From: Cytobacillus gottheilii
GTDB taxonomy: Bacteria > Bacillota > Bacilli > Bacillales > Cytobacillaceae
Direction of reading: 5' to 3'
Length of the DNA: 64,000 nucleotides
Assembly: GCF_001636345.1 (NCBI RefSeq)
Contig: NZ_KV440945.1
Coordinates: forward strand, 2,457,631 to 2,521,630
Shown: one piece after another, positions 18,048 through 26,719 of the stretch
How the letters are laid out: each line of letters starts with the position of its first letter
Position numbering within the stretch: position 1 is the stretch's first letter
Made by a program: the position numbers and the translations under genes
Notes under the pieces: generated by a model
What the model was told of the DNA's origin: nothing
Database searches by the model: none
Seen by the model: the letters and a program-made list of their open reading frames with translations, nothing else

Positions 18048-19399
18048 ACACGTTCCTCCTTTCTTGTAAATAAACATAGCTGAGTGGGAGCTCCTAAAGT
18101 TTCGTGCTTTTCCCCAATGCCCTCAAAGGTAAAACTATAAGGGTAATCCTGACTTCTTTCTGCACACCACTCTTGAAACTGCTTTCGATCTAATTCAAAG
18201 CGATGATCGGTATGACGGTAGGAGTCTCCTAATTCGTAAACCTGATTATACTCTGCGTTAGGTGTTGTAATGATCAAGCTTTCTGGCTTATATTCTGAAA
18301 AGATCGTATCCATTATTTTTGGCAAACGTTCATAATCGATATGTTCGATAACTTCACAAAGAATCATGACATCTTTCCCCACAAGTCTCTCATCGTAATA
18401 GAACAAAGAGCTCCAAATTCTTTCTGGCATAAGGAAACTCTCTTTTTTAGCAGCTTTCTCAAAGCGTTCCAATGCTTTTTTTGTGGCTATTTGTGAAGGT
18501 TCTGCAGCTAGAATTTGTTTGACACCTTCAATGAAACCTAAGCGAACCGATAATTTTCCTTCGCCGCTTCCTAAATCAACGATGGTTTCTTTTTTAAGAA
18601 GGTTTTCAATTGTTTCAATAATCTTTTCGTAGCGCATGTCATTTAAGCGCTTTTTGACTGGTTCTTCCGCTTTATGTTTATCCTTGACGGGCTGGTCGAT
18701 TAGCATATACACTTCCTCAAAACGCAGGGATTGCTTTAAGATCATCTCTTTTAATGGATGATCATCCAGCCAGCCTTCTCCATAGCGCTCCAGCTTTTCT
18801 ATCTCTTTTTCATCAATATAATAGTGCTTATAATCATCGATGACAGGAATGAGTACAAAAAGCTGTCTTAAAACTCTCTGCAAGGTTGTTTTTCCAGTTA
18901 AAGTGACAAAACGTGCTGTGCTGCGTTTCTTAAGCTCAAACTGATAATTGGCCTCTCCTTCTACTATCAGCACGTCAAATCCTATTGGTGTAAACAGTTT
19001 GTACAGTGTTTTATCAGATAAGCTAGATGCAATAGGTCCAAAATCAACTTGAAAATCGAATGGCTCATCTACCCACTTTTTATATTCATCAGCAGGCTGG
19101 CCATTTAAAGCCGTTCCAAGTGCAGTCCGAATAAACGAACAAAAAATGCTGCTTACGGCAAATTCGCGGTCATTAATATAATGTGTAATATCGTATGTAC
19201 TAGATGAATTTTTCGTCAGCTCAATTGGATCAGGTGTCACAAAAATGGTGACCTCTGTCTCTTCTTCTGAAAACCTGCTGTAAAAAAGGCGAACATAATG
19301 CCCCTTCTGTTTTCGTTCATATATATTATTTGGATTTTTAGCCAGTAAATAAGACATCACACTGGCATTTTGCCCCTTTGCGTTAAGAGTTAACTGCAT
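18044..19399 (-). CDS. hen1: 3'-terminal RNA ribose 2'-O-methyltransferase Hen1
   Basis: 451 residues. The N-terminal half (about 1-235) is the bacterial Hen1-specific domain that activates the Pnkp ligase. The C-terminal half is an SAM methyltransferase with V-D-L-G-S-G-E-G near 271-278 and the metal-binding Hen1 signature C-E-V-I-E-H-I near 350-356, plus H-T-D-H-R near 395-399. It methylates the 2'-OH at the 3' end of damaged RNA before Pnkp seals it, so the repaired site cannot be cut again. A ribosome site precedes ATG 19399. First gene of a two-gene operon. Confidence 0.95.
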   Translation of the reverse strand: MQLTLNAKGQNASVMSYLLAKNPNNIYERKQKGHYVRLFYSRFSEEETEVTIFVTPDPIELTKNSSSTYDITHYINDREFAVSSIFCSFIRTALGTALNGQPADEYKKWVDEPFDFQVDFGPIASSLSDKTLYKLFTPIGFDVLIVEGEANYQFELKKRSTARFVTLTGKTTLQRVLRQLFVLIPVIDDYKHYYIDEKEIEKLERYGEGWLDDHPLKEMILKQSLRFEEVYMLIDQPVKDKHKAEEPVKKRLNDMRYEKIIETIENLLKKETIVDLGSGEGKLSVRLGFIEGVKQILAAEPSQIATKKALERFEKAAKKESFLMPERIWSSLFYYDERLVGKDVMILCEVIEHIDYERLPKIMDTIFSEYKPESLIITTPNAEYNQVYELGDSYRHTDHRFELDRKQFQEWCAERSQDYPYSFTFEGIGEKHETLGAPTQLCLFTRKEERV

Positions 19400-19450
19400 G
19401 ATTTCACTTCCTTTAGAATTAAGAATAAAAAAATAATCTATTAAGAAATT

Positions 19451-19570
19451 TGTCTAGCTACAAGCGCTAGAGATGACAAACGCCTGCCGCTTTCCTGGTC
19501 TAGCTGCAGCACCTAGCCCCTCGAGGTCTTAAGCTTGTCGGGGCTGAGCAAGGCGCTTCCGCTTTTCTAT
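19451..19570. repeat. structured intergenic repeat element
   Basis: Much richer in GC than its surroundings. Nested pairing: AGCACCT (19508-19514) with AGGCGCT (19551-19557), and AGCCCC (19515-19520) with GGGGCT (19540-19545). GTCTAGCT occurs twice (about 19452 and 19498), each followed by a C-A-G/C-A-A block, suggesting a half-unit repeated. The TAGCCCCTCG...GGGGCTGA pattern resembles mobile-looking intergenic repeats I have seen in Bacillus genomes; no coding sequence is present. Confidence 0.55.
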
Positions 19571-19684
19571 ATGACCGCATTATTTTCCATTTAGTATAAA
19601 TCATTGACAAGTAAAGGGTCTAGTTTTTATCGTTTTTTTTTAGTATGATGTAGAGATGATGACAAATAAAGTGGGGAACTAAAA

Positions 19685-21238
19685 ATGAGTTTATTAACAG
19701 TAGAAAATTTGAGTCACACTTTTGGTGACCGTACATTATTTAAAGATGTTTCATTTCGTTTATTAGCAGAAGACCATGTCGGACTTGTCGGTGCAAACGG
19801 CGTTGGTAAATCGACATTGATGAATATCATTACGAAACAGCTGATCCATGATTCCGGGAAGGTTGAGTGGACGCCAACTGTTCATTATGGCTATTTAGAT
19901 CAGCATACAGCACTAACTGCAGGAAAAACAATTCGAGATGTATTAAATGAAGCTTTTCTTCCATTGTTTGAAAAAGAAAAAGAGTTAAATGAAATCATAG
20001 CTAAAATGGGAGATGCCACTCCTGAAGAACTGGAAGAACTGCTAGAGCAAATGGGCGAAATTCAGGATCACTTAGATGCAGGAGGCTTTTATACACTTGA
20101 CTTAAAAGTCGAAGATGCAGCAAGAGGTCTTGGGCTTGATGCAATTGGAATCGATCGTGATGTCGCAGCTTTGAGCGGCGGACAGCGTACAAAAGTACTT
20201 CTGGCAAAATTACTATTGGAACAGCCTAAAGTATTGCTGCTGGATGAGCCGACAAACTACTTGGATGTTGAACATATTAAATGGCTTACGAACTATCTAA
20301 AAGAATATCCGCATGCTTTTATGCTGATTTCGCATGATACAGAGTTCATGAACGCTGTATCGAACACGATCTTCCATTTAGAATTTTCGAAGCTGAGCCG
20401 TTATACAGCGAGCTATGATAAATTCCTGGAACTTGCTGAGATTAATAAAAATCAGCATATCAACGCCTATGAAAAACAGCAGGAATTTATTAAGAAACAA
20501 GAAGATTTCATTGCGAAAAATAAGGCGCGTTACTCTACAACCGGCCGTGCGAAAAGCCGTCAAAAACAGCTGGATCGAATGGAGCGTATTGACAGACCGG
20601 AAACTGCTGCAAAACCGACTTTTGAATTTAAAGAATCACGCGGAAGCAGCCGTTATGTGTTTGAAGGCGAAGATTTTGAAATCGGCTATACACACGCACT
20701 TCTGCCAAAAATGTCCATGACCATTGAACGCGGTGAAAAAATTGCGATCGTTGGCTGCAATGGTGTTGGTAAATCAACGCTATTAAAAACCATGCTTGGA
20801 AAAATTAAACCGATCAGCGGAAAAATCCATCACGGTGACTTCCTCTTCCCTTCTTATTTTGAACAGGAAGTAAAGGCAGATAACATTACACCAATCGATG
20901 ATGTCTGGAACGAATTTCCTGGTATGGATCAGCATCAGGTGCGTGCTGCCCTTGCCCGCTGCGGATTGAAAAATGAGCATATCTCCCGTCCGCTAAATCA
21001 ACTGAGCGGTGGCGAGCAAGCGAAAGTCCGTTTATGTAAGCTAATGATGCATGAGAGTAACTGGCTGCTATTTGATGAGCCAACTAACCACCTTGATGTA
21101 ACTGCCAAAGCAGAATTGCAGCGTGCACTTAAAGCATACAAAGGAACAGTTGTTCTTGTCTGCCATGAACCTGATTTTTATGAAGGCTGGATTACGAAGA
21201 CTTGGGATGTAGAAGAATGGTCTAATCAATTGAGTTAG
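19685..21238 (+). CDS. ABC-F family ATPase (YfmM-like)
   Basis: 517 residues with two ABC domains in one chain and no membrane segment, the ABC-F layout of ribosome-associated translation factors. First domain: Walker A GANGVGKST near 36-44, signature LSGGQRTKV near 164, Walker B LLLDEPTNYLD. Linker of charged helices about 230-300. Second domain: Walker A GCNGVGKST near 357-365, signature LSGGEQAKV near 438, LLFDEPTNHLD. Length fits Bacillus YfmM. Whether it gives antibiotic resistance or resolves stalled ribosomes cannot be read here. GGGGAA lies before the ATG. Confidence 0.92.
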   Translation: MSLLTVENLSHTFGDRTLFKDVSFRLLAEDHVGLVGANGVGKSTLMNIITKQLIHDSGKVEWTPTVHYGYLDQHTALTAGKTIRDVLNEAFLPLFEKEKELNEIIAKMGDATPEELEELLEQMGEIQDHLDAGGFYTLDLKVEDAARGLGLDAIGIDRDVAALSGGQRTKVLLAKLLLEQPKVLLLDEPTNYLDVEHIKWLTNYLKEYPHAFMLISHDTEFMNAVSNTIFHLEFSKLSRYTASYDKFLELAEINKNQHINAYEKQQEFIKKQEDFIAKNKARYSTTGRAKSRQKQLDRMERIDRPETAAKPTFEFKESRGSSRYVFEGEDFEIGYTHALLPKMSMTIERGEKIAIVGCNGVGKSTLLKTMLGKIKPISGKIHHGDFLFPSYFEQEVKADNITPIDDVWNEFPGMDQHQVRAALARCGLKNEHISRPLNQLSGGEQAKVRLCKLMMHESNWLLFDEPTNHLDVTAKAELQRALKAYKGTVVLVCHEPDFYEGWITKTWDVEEWSNQLS

Positions 21239-21243
21239 TATGG

Positions 21244-21274
21244 AAAATCCCCTGTTGCTGCAGGGGATTTTTTG
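21244..21274 (+). terminator. terminator of the ABC-F gene
   Basis: AAAATCCCCTG (21244-21254), six-base loop, CAGGGGATTTT (21261-21271) and more T, five bases after the stop. Confidence 0.9.
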
Positions 21275-21322
21275 TTGGAATAATTCCTAAGTTTCGCTAT
21301 AAAAAAGCACACCTATAACCTA

Positions 21323-21738
21323 GTTATCCAATATTATGATATCTAAGTGGTGATAAGTGCCTAATCACCCTTCTGTTATCCAGCATTTGGATATTAGGGT
21401 CGTGATAAGCGCCTAAACATTCCTTTGTTATCCAGTATTTGGATATTAGTGGCGCAATAAGCGCCTAAACACCCCTCTGTTATCCAGTATTTGGATATCA
21501 AGGGCGCAATAAGCGCCTAATCATCCCTCTGTTATACAATATTTGGATATTAAGGTCGTGATAAGAGCCTAAACACCCCTCCGTTATCCAGTATTTGGAT
21601 ATTAAGGTCGTGATAAACGCCTAATCACCCCTCTGTTATACAGTATTTGGATATTAGGGTCGTGATAAGCGCCTAATCACCCCTCTGTTATACAGTATTT
21701 GGATATTAAGGTCGTAAAAAGCACCAAATCATCCCTTT
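21323..21738. repeat. tandem array of eight 52-bp repeats
   Basis: Units begin at GTTAT 21323, 21375, 21427, 21479, 21531, 21583, 21635 and 21687, exactly 52 bases apart; a ninth, decayed unit starts at 21739 (GCTATCC). Each contains the imperfect palindrome TATCCA-N4-5-TGGATA followed by a GATAAGCGCCTAA box and a CACCCCTCT spacer. Units differ from each other by a few bases and the outermost units are most diverged, as in an ageing tandem duplication. There are no unique spacers, so it is not CRISPR. The rest of 21239-21944 shows no gene. Confidence 0.9.
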
Positions 21739-21944
21739 GCTATCCTTGCCTTGAATAGCAGTATCCCAAAAAATCCACAATCAAGCCACCGCTCTCCACT
21801 ATTTTGATGTCAAGATCCCAAGAGTGCCTGACTACACCCCAAAAACTGCAGGCTAAATTCACAAAAGAACCCACTTTACACTTAGTTCAAAACTACCCTA
21901 ATTCTCTAAATATTACTCGCCCTATAGTAAGCATTTTCGTTTGC

Positions 21945-22130
21945 TCAGTAAGGATAATCAATATGTATCCCATAAATGGTGCCTGGTTCATTATTCGGTT
22001 CTTCAAGTGACTGTAAATATAGTTCCAATTGTTCCCGCAGCTCTTTCGGTGCTCCAGCCTTCATGTGCCAATTCCCGGGTTCGTCAACAAAATAGGAGCT
22101 ATTCATAAAATCAGGATGTTTCTCAGTCAT
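21945..22130 (-). CDS. 61-residue hypothetical protein
   Basis: Short soluble, acidic protein. GGAGG stands nine bases before ATG 22130 (an upstream in-frame codon at 22157 has no site). It contains D-E-P-G-N-W-H-M near 15-22, a short amphipathic helix K-E-L-R-E-Q-L-E-L-Y-L-Q-S-L near 28-41, and a Tyr/Pro-rich end (HIDYPY). No family recognised. It is not clearly in an operon with the SDR gene upstream (86 bases). Confidence 0.6.
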   Translation of the reverse strand: MTEKHPDFMNSSYFVDEPGNWHMKAGAPKELREQLELYLQSLEEPNNEPGTIYGIHIDYPY

Positions 22131-22216
22131 AATAAAAATCCTCCTTATCGGAATCACTACTCATAGTTTTTACCAATAAAGAGGACAATCATTCTGTCTG
22201 TTAAAATTAGAGCGTC

Positions 22217-22948
22217 CTATTCCTCATATATCATCTTTCTTGTCATCCCGCCATCGACAACCAAGTTAATCCCAGTTACAAAATCATTTTCGGAGGAAGA
22301 TAAATAGAAACACGCTCTTGTAATATCCTCCGGTTTGCCGACTCTTCTTGATGGATGCTGCAAATGATCGATTTCACGCAATTCTTCATAATTTCCTGTT
22401 TCAATCCAGCCAGGTGAAATGCTATTAACGGTAATGCGGTCTTCTGAAAGGGAGACTGCTAATGCGTGTGTCAGTGCGACAATCCCGCCCTTTGAGGCAG
22501 CGTATGCTTCTGAATTAGGCTCTGACATGGTCGCTCTAGTAGATGCAAGATTCATAATAGAACCGCCATCTTCGTTTTTCCTCATATATTTTGCTGCTTC
22601 TCTAGAACCTAAAAACACACTTCTCAAATTCGTTCCGATGATATCATCCCATTCATCTGCACCTAAATCGTAGGGAGATTTCCATCTCGATACGCCCGCA
22701 TTATTAATTAACACATCAATTCTGCTAAACTTCTCTGCTGCTGTTTTCATAAGATTGATGATTTCTTCTTCTTTTCTTACATCTGTTTTCACGAAATGAA
22801 TATTACCGGTTTCCTCAAGTTTCTTGCCGGCTTCTTCATCTAGATCAGCGGCAATCACATTGGCTCCTTTTTGACTGTATGCTTCAGCCAATGTTTTGCC
22901 AATTCCATTCGCTGCACCTGTAATAATGACCGTTTTATTATGAAACAT
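22217..22948 (-). CDS. short-chain dehydrogenase/reductase
   Basis: 243-residue classical SDR. The cofactor motif TGAANGIG is near 8-15, N-N-A-G near 82-85, the catalytic serine in S-T-R-A-T near 133, and Y-A-A-S-K near 147-151, followed by the P-G-W-I-E-T loop. An acidic D after the second strand (A-D-L-D-E) favours NAD. ATG 22948 has GGAGGG seven bases upstream; the gene starts 11 bases after the stop of the large membrane-protein gene, so the two are probably one transcript. Substrate unknown. Confidence 0.9.
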   Translation of the reverse strand: MFHNKTVIITGAANGIGKTLAEAYSQKGANVIAADLDEEAGKKLEETGNIHFVKTDVRKEEEIINLMKTAAEKFSRIDVLINNAGVSRWKSPYDLGADEWDDIIGTNLRSVFLGSREAAKYMRKNEDGGSIMNLASTRATMSEPNSEAYAASKGGIVALTHALAVSLSEDRITVNSISPGWIETGNYEELREIDHLQHPSRRVGKPEDITRACFYLSSSENDFVTGINLVVDGGMTRKMIYEE

Positions 22949-22959
22949 GTATATCCCTC

Positions 22960-25900
22960 CTAATTCCACTCTTTTAATTTCCGCATTATCCAATTTTTAA
23001 ACGTAATGAACACTGTCTCTTTTCCTTTAGTCTTCTGTTGTTTCTGCCATTCATGATAGCTGGCAACGCTGATTAAAATGGTTCCTGCTAGCAACAAGTA
23101 TGCCCACCATGGCATATTGCCCCAAAATGGTCTTGTCTGAAGAAGCACATTCAGCAAAAGAACACCGCAGCCGACAAAGAAATATGCCTTAATTTTAAAA
23201 TAAAAGCCTCCTAAAATGGAGAGCAGCGATAGTGTGCCGAGAATAATCGCATCCATCACTGTAGAACTTTGCAATCCATCTTCAATCAGTAAAAATGATA
23301 CAGCTATTAGCACAAACCATTGCAGTTTATTTGTTTTAGATCTGTATCTTCCCTTTAAAATCATTTTGCCTAAAATGACGAGCAGCACGAGTGGCAGTAC
23401 TTGAACTTCACGCATGAATACAGTTGGAATATGGATATATCCTATAAAACTGTAATAAGGCTGAATCAGCCATAAAAGCGAAATGACTGCAGGAATCCAC
23501 ATCAATTCTCCCTTAAATCGTGTACGCATCAAAATAATAAGACTACTAATTAGCAATCCGGGTGCCATTTTGAAAATGATGGCATCACTCTGGAAAAGAT
23601 ATAAACTTAACGCAAACAGAAGTGAACCAAGTAAAAATGGATCACTATATGAAAATATTGCAGCTTTTTGCTTATATTTTTTATACACCCACATGCCGCT
23701 CAAGGCAAGTGATACAGCAAAAGCAGCCAAAATACCCTGCTTCACACCGGCATTTGACACGTGCAGGAGAATGAACTGCAAGGTTCCTGCCCACGAAAGG
23801 AAAAGCGGTATGCTGGCCAAATAATAAAAACGGCTTTTAAACAAATAGAAAATGAAAGCTGCAGCATAAGCAAGAATGACAGAATAGTGCAGAAACGTAT
23901 TTGGATATGCCAGGAGAACGTTTAGAATTCCAAAAACAGACCACGGAATTAAGAACCAGTTAATATGTTTTTGGTCTGATGTTCTTCCAAATTGCCATAA
24001 TAGATAAACAGCTATGCTTATAATAAATGGTAAAAACTCCTTATGCTGTCCATTGTTCAATAAGTCCATTGCAAATAGAAGAGCTCCATATGATGATATA
24101 AAACAGCTATACAGAAATACTTTTACCTTCCAATTTTCACGCGTCATTCTTGAACTCATAAAATAGATAGCGACTGCTAGCAGAAAGCTGTCAATTGCTA
24201 GCTTTCCTTCTGCTATATAAGTTAGGGACAAAGCAAAAGGCAAGAACAGATGTCCTATCCAAGCGAAACCTGCTGCTAAACAGTGATCCTTTTTCAATAA
24301 CACAGCAGCCAGCAGCAAAATAACGCCACCTATTGTATACTGCATTCTTGCTAAAATAACCGGTGAATCTTCAACGAATATATTCAGCATGGAGAAATAA
24401 CTTAATAGCATAACAATTGGAATGATAAAAGGTATCCACTTATATGAACACTTTTTATAATATTTCCAATAAATGAGTAATCCCGTTAACAGAATAGCAG
24501 GCTGTACGAACTGATTGTAGACAAAATCAAGATAACTTAAAAGGATTGCAGTACTATAGATCACAACAGCTGCTGCATAAGCAATCTTTGCTATGTCCTG
24601 GATCTGATATCTTTCAGCTGTCTTGCTTAAAATAAGGAGCATCCCGCCGCCAATTGCAAAGCTGACTGCAATCCCTAAATGATCATGATACAACTCGCTT
24701 GCTGAATTTATAGCTTCACAAGCTGCAATGATTGCCATGCCAAAAGAAACAGGAATCACCCAAGGCGTCAGCTGTTGATAAAACTTCCTTTCATCCTGTC
24801 GGTAGCTTATTCCGAGGATGACTGTTAACAGTATTAGCATCAAGGCTACTTTGGAATGATCTTGAAAAGTTAACCCCATCATAGCCGTATAAAACATAAC
24901 GATAAATCCAGCATCACGTGAACTATTTTGGATCACTCTGAAAAAAGAATGCTTATTGAGGAAGCCAAATAGTAAACATATAACTGCACCTATTAAGAAT
25001 ATCGGAACTAAATAGCTTGCTGGTTCTCCTATTCTAACCATTTCAAACATAGCGGTCATTGCGAATAATGGCGGTATATATGTGTACAGCATTTTGTTAA
25101 ACGCATTTGCTAAATAGACATGAAGCCCAAAGAGGATAACAAATGACAGTGACAAAATGATAGAAGGCTGTCCTTGCCCAGCTAAAACTAATTCAGCCAA
25201 GCTATAGAAAAAGCCCAGAAATGACACAGCACCAGCTGTAATTCTAAATACATTGTCCCATGAATGTTTTTCTGGCAATAACTTTGGAATGAACAAAAAA
25301 CTTCCTGCAGCTACTACAAGCAAAACTGGGCTCCAAGCATCTAAAATCGAAAATTCAATAACTTGAAATAATCCGTATAACGTAAAAATGGTAAATACAA
25401 AGTGATATTCCTTCCGTCCTGAAACATAGATTAAGGCCAGATACATACCTGCAGCAATCATTCCGTTTATGCCGGCAAATATGTGGCTCTCAATTAGTGA
25501 AGCCATAAATAATGAAGAAACGATAAATTGAATTTGCACATAATAAACAAGTTCTGCAGTAAATAATTTATATTTCTCTTGTTTCTTTACACGATGATAG
25601 GCAATGATTAAGAGAAGCTGAAAAAGAAGCATTCCTAAGAAAAAAGCGTCACGAGATAATTGGCACGCTGCTAAAAAGAAGCTGGCAAAGAAAGAGAGTG
25701 CTATATAGGAAAACCAAACATAAAAGCGAGACTGAAGTGATTTGGCAAAATACATATATACAGGGAATAGAAGAAGCGCTCCTCCGCTTCCAAACCAGAA
25801 CCGACCTTCGCCTAAAACGGAAAAATAGGACCCAAAAAGTTCAAACCAGCCTGCCGATAAAAGAATAATCGGCAGAAAGAGGCTAGCTAGCACGTGAAAA

Positions 25901-26370
25901 GCAAACGCGGATCTGCTAATCTTCAAAAATTTCTGAGCGATAAAGCTTAATGTAAAAAACAGCAGCGAAACTGCACCAATTGAACTGGTGCGCAACAGTC
26001 CCGACATAGTATCCCACTGACTTGTTGCAACAAATAAGCCGCCAATTAAAAGAAGAAAAACACCGATATTGAGAAGCCATGTAATATTCCTTTCCCTAAC
26101 TTCTTCTGGAGATCGCTTTTTAAGGGTTTTTTTCACTAATGGTTTACTCAATTCCGCCTCTTTAACATTCTCCTTTGAAACGCTTTCTATTGTATCTTCC
26201 TGAACCTTTTCAGGAACGATCGTTTCTATTTTTTGTAGATCATCATAGAAATTTAAATATGCGGCATCTACCACTTCATAAATCTTTTCTGAAATATAAT
26301 TATGTTTTTTTAGTAGTTTTAACTCTTTATGAAAAATTTGCTGCTCCATATTGGTTATGCTATCTTTCAT
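22960..26370 (-). CDS. very large polytopic membrane protein
   Basis: 1136 residues. Residues 1-100 are soluble, charged and likely coiled-coil (MEQQIFHKELKLLKKH...). The rest is an almost unbroken series of about 30 hydrophobic helices separated by short basic or aromatic loops, ending in a Lys-rich tail. The architecture resembles Bacillus proteins annotated with an SCO7613 C-terminal-type domain; I hold that only tentatively and no activity is known. AAAGGGG lies seven bases before the ATG. A strong promoter with an overlapping 24-bp perfect palindrome lies directly upstream, so this gene and the SDR after it are probably under a dedicated repressor. Confidence 0.8.
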   Translation of the reverse strand: MKDSITNMEQQIFHKELKLLKKHNYISEKIYEVVDAAYLNFYDDLQKIETIVPEKVQEDTIESVSKENVKEAELSKPLVKKTLKKRSPEEVRERNITWLLNIGVFLLLIGGLFVATSQWDTMSGLLRTSSIGAVSLLFFTLSFIAQKFLKISRSAFAFHVLASLFLPIILLSAGWFELFGSYFSVLGEGRFWFGSGGALLLFPVYMYFAKSLQSRFYVWFSYIALSFFASFFLAACQLSRDAFFLGMLLFQLLLIIAYHRVKKQEKYKLFTAELVYYVQIQFIVSSLFMASLIESHIFAGINGMIAAGMYLALIYVSGRKEYHFVFTIFTLYGLFQVIEFSILDAWSPVLLVVAAGSFLFIPKLLPEKHSWDNVFRITAGAVSFLGFFYSLAELVLAGQGQPSIILSLSFVILFGLHVYLANAFNKMLYTYIPPLFAMTAMFEMVRIGEPASYLVPIFLIGAVICLLFGFLNKHSFFRVIQNSSRDAGFIVMFYTAMMGLTFQDHSKVALMLILLTVILGISYRQDERKFYQQLTPWVIPVSFGMAIIAACEAINSASELYHDHLGIAVSFAIGGGMLLILSKTAERYQIQDIAKIAYAAAVVIYSTAILLSYLDFVYNQFVQPAILLTGLLIYWKYYKKCSYKWIPFIIPIVMLLSYFSMLNIFVEDSPVILARMQYTIGGVILLLAAVLLKKDHCLAAGFAWIGHLFLPFALSLTYIAEGKLAIDSFLLAVAIYFMSSRMTRENWKVKVFLYSCFISSYGALLFAMDLLNNGQHKEFLPFIISIAVYLLWQFGRTSDQKHINWFLIPWSVFGILNVLLAYPNTFLHYSVILAYAAAFIFYLFKSRFYYLASIPLFLSWAGTLQFILLHVSNAGVKQGILAAFAVSLALSGMWVYKKYKQKAAIFSYSDPFLLGSLLFALSLYLFQSDAIIFKMAPGLLISSLIILMRTRFKGELMWIPAVISLLWLIQPYYSFIGYIHIPTVFMREVQVLPLVLLVILGKMILKGRYRSKTNKLQWFVLIAVSFLLIEDGLQSSTVMDAIILGTLSLLSILGGFYFKIKAYFFVGCGVLLLNVLLQTRPFWGNMPWWAYLLLAGTILISVASYHEWQKQQKTKGKETVFITFKNWIMRKLKEWN

Positions 26371-26390
26371 CGTATAACCCCTTTTGGTTT

Positions 26391-26429
26391 ATTTAGTGTA
26401 ATATTACACTAAATGCAAATTTTTTTCAA
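26391..26429 (-). promoter_or_regulatory. promoter with overlapping palindromic operator
   Basis: On the minus strand: -35 TTGAAA (26429-26424), 17 bases, -10 TAATAT (26406-26401). The -10 is inside a perfect 24-bp palindrome (26391-26414) with half-site ATTTAGTGTAAT. The predicted start lies about 25 bases before the coding sequence. The geometry fits repression by a homodimer. Confidence 0.7.
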
Positions 26430-26433
26430 CAAG

Positions 26434-26460
26434 AAAAAAACCCGCCTATTGGCGAGTTTT
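26434..26460 (-). terminator. terminator of the 63-residue gene
   Basis: On the minus strand AAAACTCGCC-AATA-GGCGGGTTTT (one mismatch) followed by more T. It overlaps the stop codon and insulates the next promoter, whose -35 begins five bases later. Confidence 0.7.
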
Positions 26461-26650
26461 ACTCTTGAATCGTTATAAGCTTTACATCATCTATGTTAAA
26501 GCGATGAAAATGGTTTTCTATGCAATAAACCTCTACAAAACCATCTAAATCCTTTGTTTTACCGATGACTTCTGATTTGTTTTCTGCTTCTACTTCTTCC
26601 GTTATAGCCAAATCTTTTTCAAACGTGTAGATAACTTTAAATGTTTTCAT
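26459..26650 (-). CDS. 63-residue hypothetical protein
   Basis: Soluble, acidic, predicted small alpha/beta protein (MKTFKVIYTFEKDLAI..., D-V-K-L-I-T-I at the end). ATG 26650 has a spaced AAGGGAG upstream; a further in-frame ATG at 26671 is directly adjacent to GGAGGG and so less likely, though it cannot be excluded. No family recognised. It has its own terminator. Confidence 0.6.
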   Translation of the reverse strand: MKTFKVIYTFEKDLAITEEVEAENKSEVIGKTKDLDGFVEVYCIENHFHRFNIDDVKLITIQE

Positions 26651-26719
26651 GTACTCACTCTCTCCCTTCATCCCTCCTTTTCCCGATCAGGATAAATTAA
26701 AACTAGTTTTAGCAGTTGT

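Noticed and set aside
21323-21738. CRISPR array
   Set aside because: The whole 52-bp unit is repeated; there are no unique spacers and no cas genes.
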